A stretch of 30,527 nt of DNA from Paulinella micropora (lineage: Eukaryota > Cercozoa > Imbricatea > Euglyphida): assembly GCA_009731375.1 (NCBI GenBank), contig BJOX01000280.1, forward strand, positions 330,181 to 360,707. Reading direction: 5' to 3'. The position numbers and the translations under genes were made by a program. Under the pieces are notes generated by a model that did not search any database, was not told the DNA's origin, and saw nothing but the letters and a program-made list of their open reading frames with translations. Shown here piece after piece: positions 26,852 through 30,527 of this stretch. Numbering within the stretch: the first letter of the stretch is position 1; every line of letters begins with the position of its first letter.

Positions 26852-27010
26852 CCCCCTTTCCCTTCGACAGGGTATGTTGAATTGCCGGGGATGCCACCCG
26901 CGACCAGAACGGGTACGAACAATGACAGGGCTGGGGTTCCCGGGGGGAGGGCCCCCCGGACCCCCCCTGCCCCGTCGACAGGGTACGTTCAATTGCCGGA
27001 GGCACCGGCA
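26852..27010. repeat. Two copies of a ~32-bp motif in GC-rich sequence (possible SINE relic)
   Basis: TCGACAGGGTATGTTGAATT and TCGACAGGGTACGTTCAATT begin two related stretches, each followed by GCCGG and a G/A-rich end, near 26864-26895 and 26973-27004. Their reverse complements resemble the TTGAACATACC part of the SINE body, so they may be diverged fragments of a related element. Confidence 0.45.
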
Positions 27011-27024
27011 AGTACTGCTAAAAA

Positions 27025-27545
27025 ACAAGGAAATCTGGCATTCAGGGCACTCCCCTACGCAAATATTTGCGTGAATTCCAAAAAAATTATACTAGCATCA
27101 AGATCGAGTCTGGGGCTAACCACCCTGCCAATATGAGCTCCCAACTCCTCCTGGTTCCCACAAACCATGATTTATTCCGATGGGAGAGCAGAAAACAGGC
27201 TAATAAAACGAAATTTGGCATTCAGGACACTCCCCTACGCATATATTTGCGTGAATTCCAATAAAATTATACCAGCATCAACATCGAGTCTGGGGCTAGC
27301 CACCCTGTCAATATGAGCTCCCAACTCCTCCTGTTTCACACAAACCATGATTTATTCCGACAGGGGTGCGAAAAAAACAAGAAAATTTGGCATTCAGGAC
27401 ACTCCCCTAACGCAAATATTTGCGTGAATTCCAAAAAAATCATATCAGCATCAAGATCGAGTCTGGGGCAAACCACCCTGCAAATATGAGCTCCGAACTC
27501 CTCCTCTTTCCCACAAGCCATGATTTATTCCGACAGGGGTGCCGA
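27025..27545 (+). repeat. ~176-bp satellite, three tandem copies
   Basis: The marker GGCATTCAGG recurs at periods of 180 and 172 bases (TTCAGG at 27041, 27221 and 27393). Each unit carries CGCAAATATTTGCG or a one-base variant, then GTGAATTCCA, GAGTCTGGGGC, ATATGAGCTCC and CATGATTTATTCCG. Copies are clearly diverged but collinear. Frames starting at ATG within the unit are short and not gene-like. Confidence 0.85.
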
Positions 27546-28465
27546 AATGGTGGGGGTGGGGGTGGGGGTGGACTGGGGGGGGGGGGGGGGGGACCAAATT
27601 TTTTTTTTCCCCCCCCCCCCCNNNNNNNNNNNNNNNNNNNNNNNNNNNNNNNNNNNNNNNNNNNNNNNNNNNNNNNNNNNNNNNNNNNNNNNNNNNNNNN
27701 NNNNNNNNNNNNNNNNNNNNNNNNNNNNNNNNNNNNNNNNNNNNNNNNNNNNNNNNNNNNNNNNNNNNNNNNNNNNNNNNNNNNNNNNNNNNNNNNNNNN
27801 NNNNNNNNNNNNNNNNNNNNNNNNNNNNNNNNNNNNNNNNNNNNNNNNNNNNNNNNNNNNNNNNNNNNNNNNNNNNNNNNNNNNNNNNNNNNNNNNNNNN
27901 NNNNNNNNNNNNNNNNNNNNNNNNNNNNNNNNNNNNNNNNNNNNNNNNNNNNNNNNNNNNNNNNNNNNNNNNNNNNNNNNNNNNNNNNNNNNNNNNNNNN
28001 NNNNNNNNNNNNNNNNNNNNNNNNNNNNNNNNNNNNNNNNNNNNNNNNNNNNNNNNNNNNNNNNNNNNNNNNNNNNNNNNNNNNNNNNNNNNNNNNNNNN
28101 NNNNNNNNNNNNNNNNNNNNNNNNNNNNNNNNNNNNNNNNNNNNNNNNNNNNNNNNNNNNNNNNNNNNNNNNNNNNNNNNNNNNNNNNNNNNNNNNNNNN
28201 NNNNNNNNNNNNNNNNNNNNNNNNNNNNNNNNNNNNNNNNNNNNNNNNNNNNNNNNNNNNNNNNNNNNNNNNNNNNNNNNNNNNNNNNNNNNNNNNNNNN
28301 NNNNNNNNNNNNNNNNNNNNNNNNNNNNNNNNNNNNNNNNNNNNNNNNNNNNNNNNNNNNNNNNNNNNNNNNNNNNNNNNNNNNNNNNNNNNNNNNNNNN
28401 NNNNNNNNNNNNNNNNNNNNNNNNNNNNNNNNNNNNNNNNNNNNNNNNNNNNNNNNNNNNNNNNN
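27546..28465. other. G/T/C homopolymers and assembly gap
   Basis: GGGGT-rich sequence, 18 G, ACCAAA, 10 T and 13 C (27575-27621) run into 844 N. The homopolymers are the probable cause of the break. Confidence 0.9.
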
Positions 28466-28473
28466 TAATAATC

Positions 28474-28520
<47 letters not shown>
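28466..28520. repeat. (TAA)n tract at the tail of SINE copy B
   Basis: About 18 TAA units, one changed to TCA; equivalent to the ATT tail of the minus-strand SINE. Confidence 0.9.
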
Positions 28521-28521
<1 letters not shown>

Positions 28522-28789
28522 GTGCTTCTCTGTCAATGGCTGATGCATTTCTGCACATGCGCCTCCATCGTCTCACCCGTGAGGGGAGTACGAAGAATTG
28601 ACGATAAGCTCTAATGACACCCCCGCAAGGGCAGTTCCAACATATCCAGACGGGCCGGTATGTTCAATGAAAATACTGGTCCAGAAATAGACCGGTATGT
28701 TCAATGAAAATACTGGTGGCACCGGCGGGAATCGAACTGGCGACAGGGCCCAGATGGTAGAACTTGACCACTGGGCTATCACGGTGTCC

Positions 28790-28790
<1 letters not shown>
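28521..28790 (-). mobile_element. tRNA-derived SINE, copy B
   Basis: 270 bases, differing from copy A at only about five positions including one deleted T. The A box is at 28768-28778 and the B box at 28728-28738. Like copy A it is flanked by TAA repeats on both sides and points to the left. Confidence 0.88.
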
Positions 28791-28835
<45 letters not shown>

Positions 28836-29258
28836 TAATAATAATTATAATAATTATAATAAATATATATATATATTATAATATATTATATACATATATA
28901 TATATTATATATATATATATATACAGACAAACATACATACATACATACATACATACATACATACATAACACACATAACATACATAACATACATAACATAC
29001 ATAACATACATAACATACATACCATACATAACATACATACCATACATAACATACATAACATACATAACATACATAACATACATAGCATACATAACATACA
29101 TACATACATAACATACATAACATACATACATACATACATACATACATACATACATACATACATACATGCATACATACATAAATACATAAATACATATACA
29201 TACATACATACATACATACATACATAGCATAAATACATACATAACATAAATAGATACA

Positions 29259-29290
<32 letters not shown>
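28791..29290. repeat. TAA, TA, CATA and 9-bp ACATAACAT microsatellites
   Basis: TAA to about 28860, TA to 28920, then CATA. An array of 9-bp units (ACATAACAT) runs from about 28970 to 29110. Overlapping Tyr/Cys/Val/Met-rich frames are repeat artefacts. Confidence 0.93.
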
Positions 29291-29318
29291 CGCACTTACG
29301 TTATATAACATTCATTGT

Positions 29319-29619
29319 ATTCTACGCTTACTGTATGCTGCTATACATGTTTGTTTGTATGTATGTATGTATGTATGCATGTATGTACGTATGTATGTAT
29401 GTACGTGTGTGTATGTATGTATGTATGTATGTATTTATCAACGTGTTTTATGCATGTGCGTAGTTGTGTCTGTATGTATGTAATCTAGGTATGTATGCAA
29501 GTCTGTGTCTCTATATATGTGAGTATGTATTTATGTATGTATGTATGATTTAATTTAGGTTACGTACTCGACGTTCTATAACAATTCTACGCTTACTGTA
29601 TGCTGCTATACATGTTTGT
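29319..29619 (+). repeat. Two exact 36-bp repeats flanking ATGT microsatellite
   Basis: ATTCTACGCTTACTGTATGC and the following 16 bases occur at 29319-29354 and 29584-29619 without change. Upstream sequence (TATAACA) is also similar. Between them are (ATGT)n tracts and short unique patches. Confidence 0.85.
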
Positions 29620-30527
29620 ATGTATGTATGCATGTATGCATGTATGTATACATACATACATGTATTGAACTATACATACATACTTACATAAATAAATACT
29701 TACATATACAGACATATGTAGATTTCATACATACAGACACAACCACGCACATGCATATTTTCGTAGATACATACATACAGACATACATACATAAAGACAT
29801 ACATACATGCATACATACATACAGACAGACAGACATACAGACAGACATACAGACATACATACATACATACATACATACATACGTACATACATACATACAT
29901 ACATACATACATAATACATACATACATACATACATACATACGACATACATAACATACATACATACGACATACATACATACCTCCTTAGCCATGGCCTCGA
30001 AGTTGTACATACATACATACATACATACACACATACACACACACATACATACACATACATTACATTACATTACATTACATTACATTACATTACATTACAT
30101 TACATTACACACATACACACACACACATACATACACATACACACACACACGCACACACACACACACACATACACACACATACACATACATACACACATAC
30201 ACACATACACACACACACACATACACACACACACACATACACACACATACACACACACACACATACACACACACACAGACACACACACAGACACACACAC
30301 ATACAGACACACACATACAGACACACACACATACACACACACATACAGACACACACACAAACACATACAGACATACACACACAAACACACACAGACACAC
30401 ACACACAAACACATGCAGACATACACACACAAACACACTCAGACACACACACACAAACACATACAGACATACACAAACACACACAGACACACACACACAA
30501 ACACACACAGACACACACACACACACA
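29620..30527. repeat. ATGT/CATA, ACATT and CA microsatellites to the window edge
   Basis: (CATA)n to about 30058 with one non-repetitive patch at about 29981-30008, an ACATT pentamer run at 30058-30107, then (CA)n with CATA, CAGA and CAAA variants to the end. No gene is visible. Confidence 0.93.

Noticed and set aside
27525-28548. Frames with long unknown stretches across 27622-28465
   Set aside because: They consist of N, homopolymer and TAA repeat translations.

Overview
The window looks like nuclear DNA of an animal. Supporting signs are GC-rich, proline/glutamine-rich coding exons with a GT-AG intron, a tRNA-derived SINE, an LTR retrotransposon of Ty3/gypsy type, inverted-repeat elements that may be MITEs, and a very heavy load of microsatellites. 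I cannot name the species. Six runs of N break the assembly (1581-1989, 2678-2687, 12647-13228, 24904-24913, 26608-26851, 27622-28465). Most of them abut homopolymers or tandem repeats.

Layout. 1-658: the 3' end of a host gene on the + strand, with exons at 54-259 and 426-658 separated by a 166-base intron; the gene starts outside the window. 660-3036: GATA/CTAT microsatellites, a gap whose two edges carry the same 38 bases, and small tandem duplications. 3042-13436: a 10.4 kb LTR retrotransposon with a 237-bp LTR, a primer-binding site, gag, an in-frame UGA, and pol (protease-like region, RT, RNase H, integrase, GPY/F). The flanking 4-base target duplication is GTAA. The visible LTR portions differ at 1 of 208 positions, so the insertion is young. 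The polypurine tract and the first bases of the 3' LTR lie in a gap. 13441-15800: AT-rich flank with fragments of older repeats. 15812-16513: a GC-rich minus-strand open frame for a proline-rich, probably disordered protein. It has a 39-bp duplication whose two differences are both synonymous.

16514-25700: almost entirely simple repeat, with two copies of a palindromic element (17091-17285 and 18061-18277) in opposite orientation. Further right is a nested satellite block: AAGT tetramers, a 16-bp unit, AAGCC pentamers, then a 3.7 kb array of about 174 near-identical 21-bp units, then AAGC and AAGT again. 25700-30527: a 39-bp motif repeated three times around an inverted-repeat element, two near-identical copies of a tRNA-derived SINE, three copies of a ~176-bp satellite, and ATGT/CA microsatellites to the edge.

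How the genes work together: gag and pol form one functional unit. Gag would make the particle, and readthrough of the single UGA would add the Pol enzymes that copy and integrate the element. The host gene fragments at 54-658 and 15812-16513 show no link to it or to each other. Nothing here is convincing as a wholly new system. The most distinctive points are the UGA gag-pol junction with a downstream hairpin, the CCCH rather than CCHC finger in Gag, the altered protease motifs, large unassigned Pol regions, and the layered satellite.
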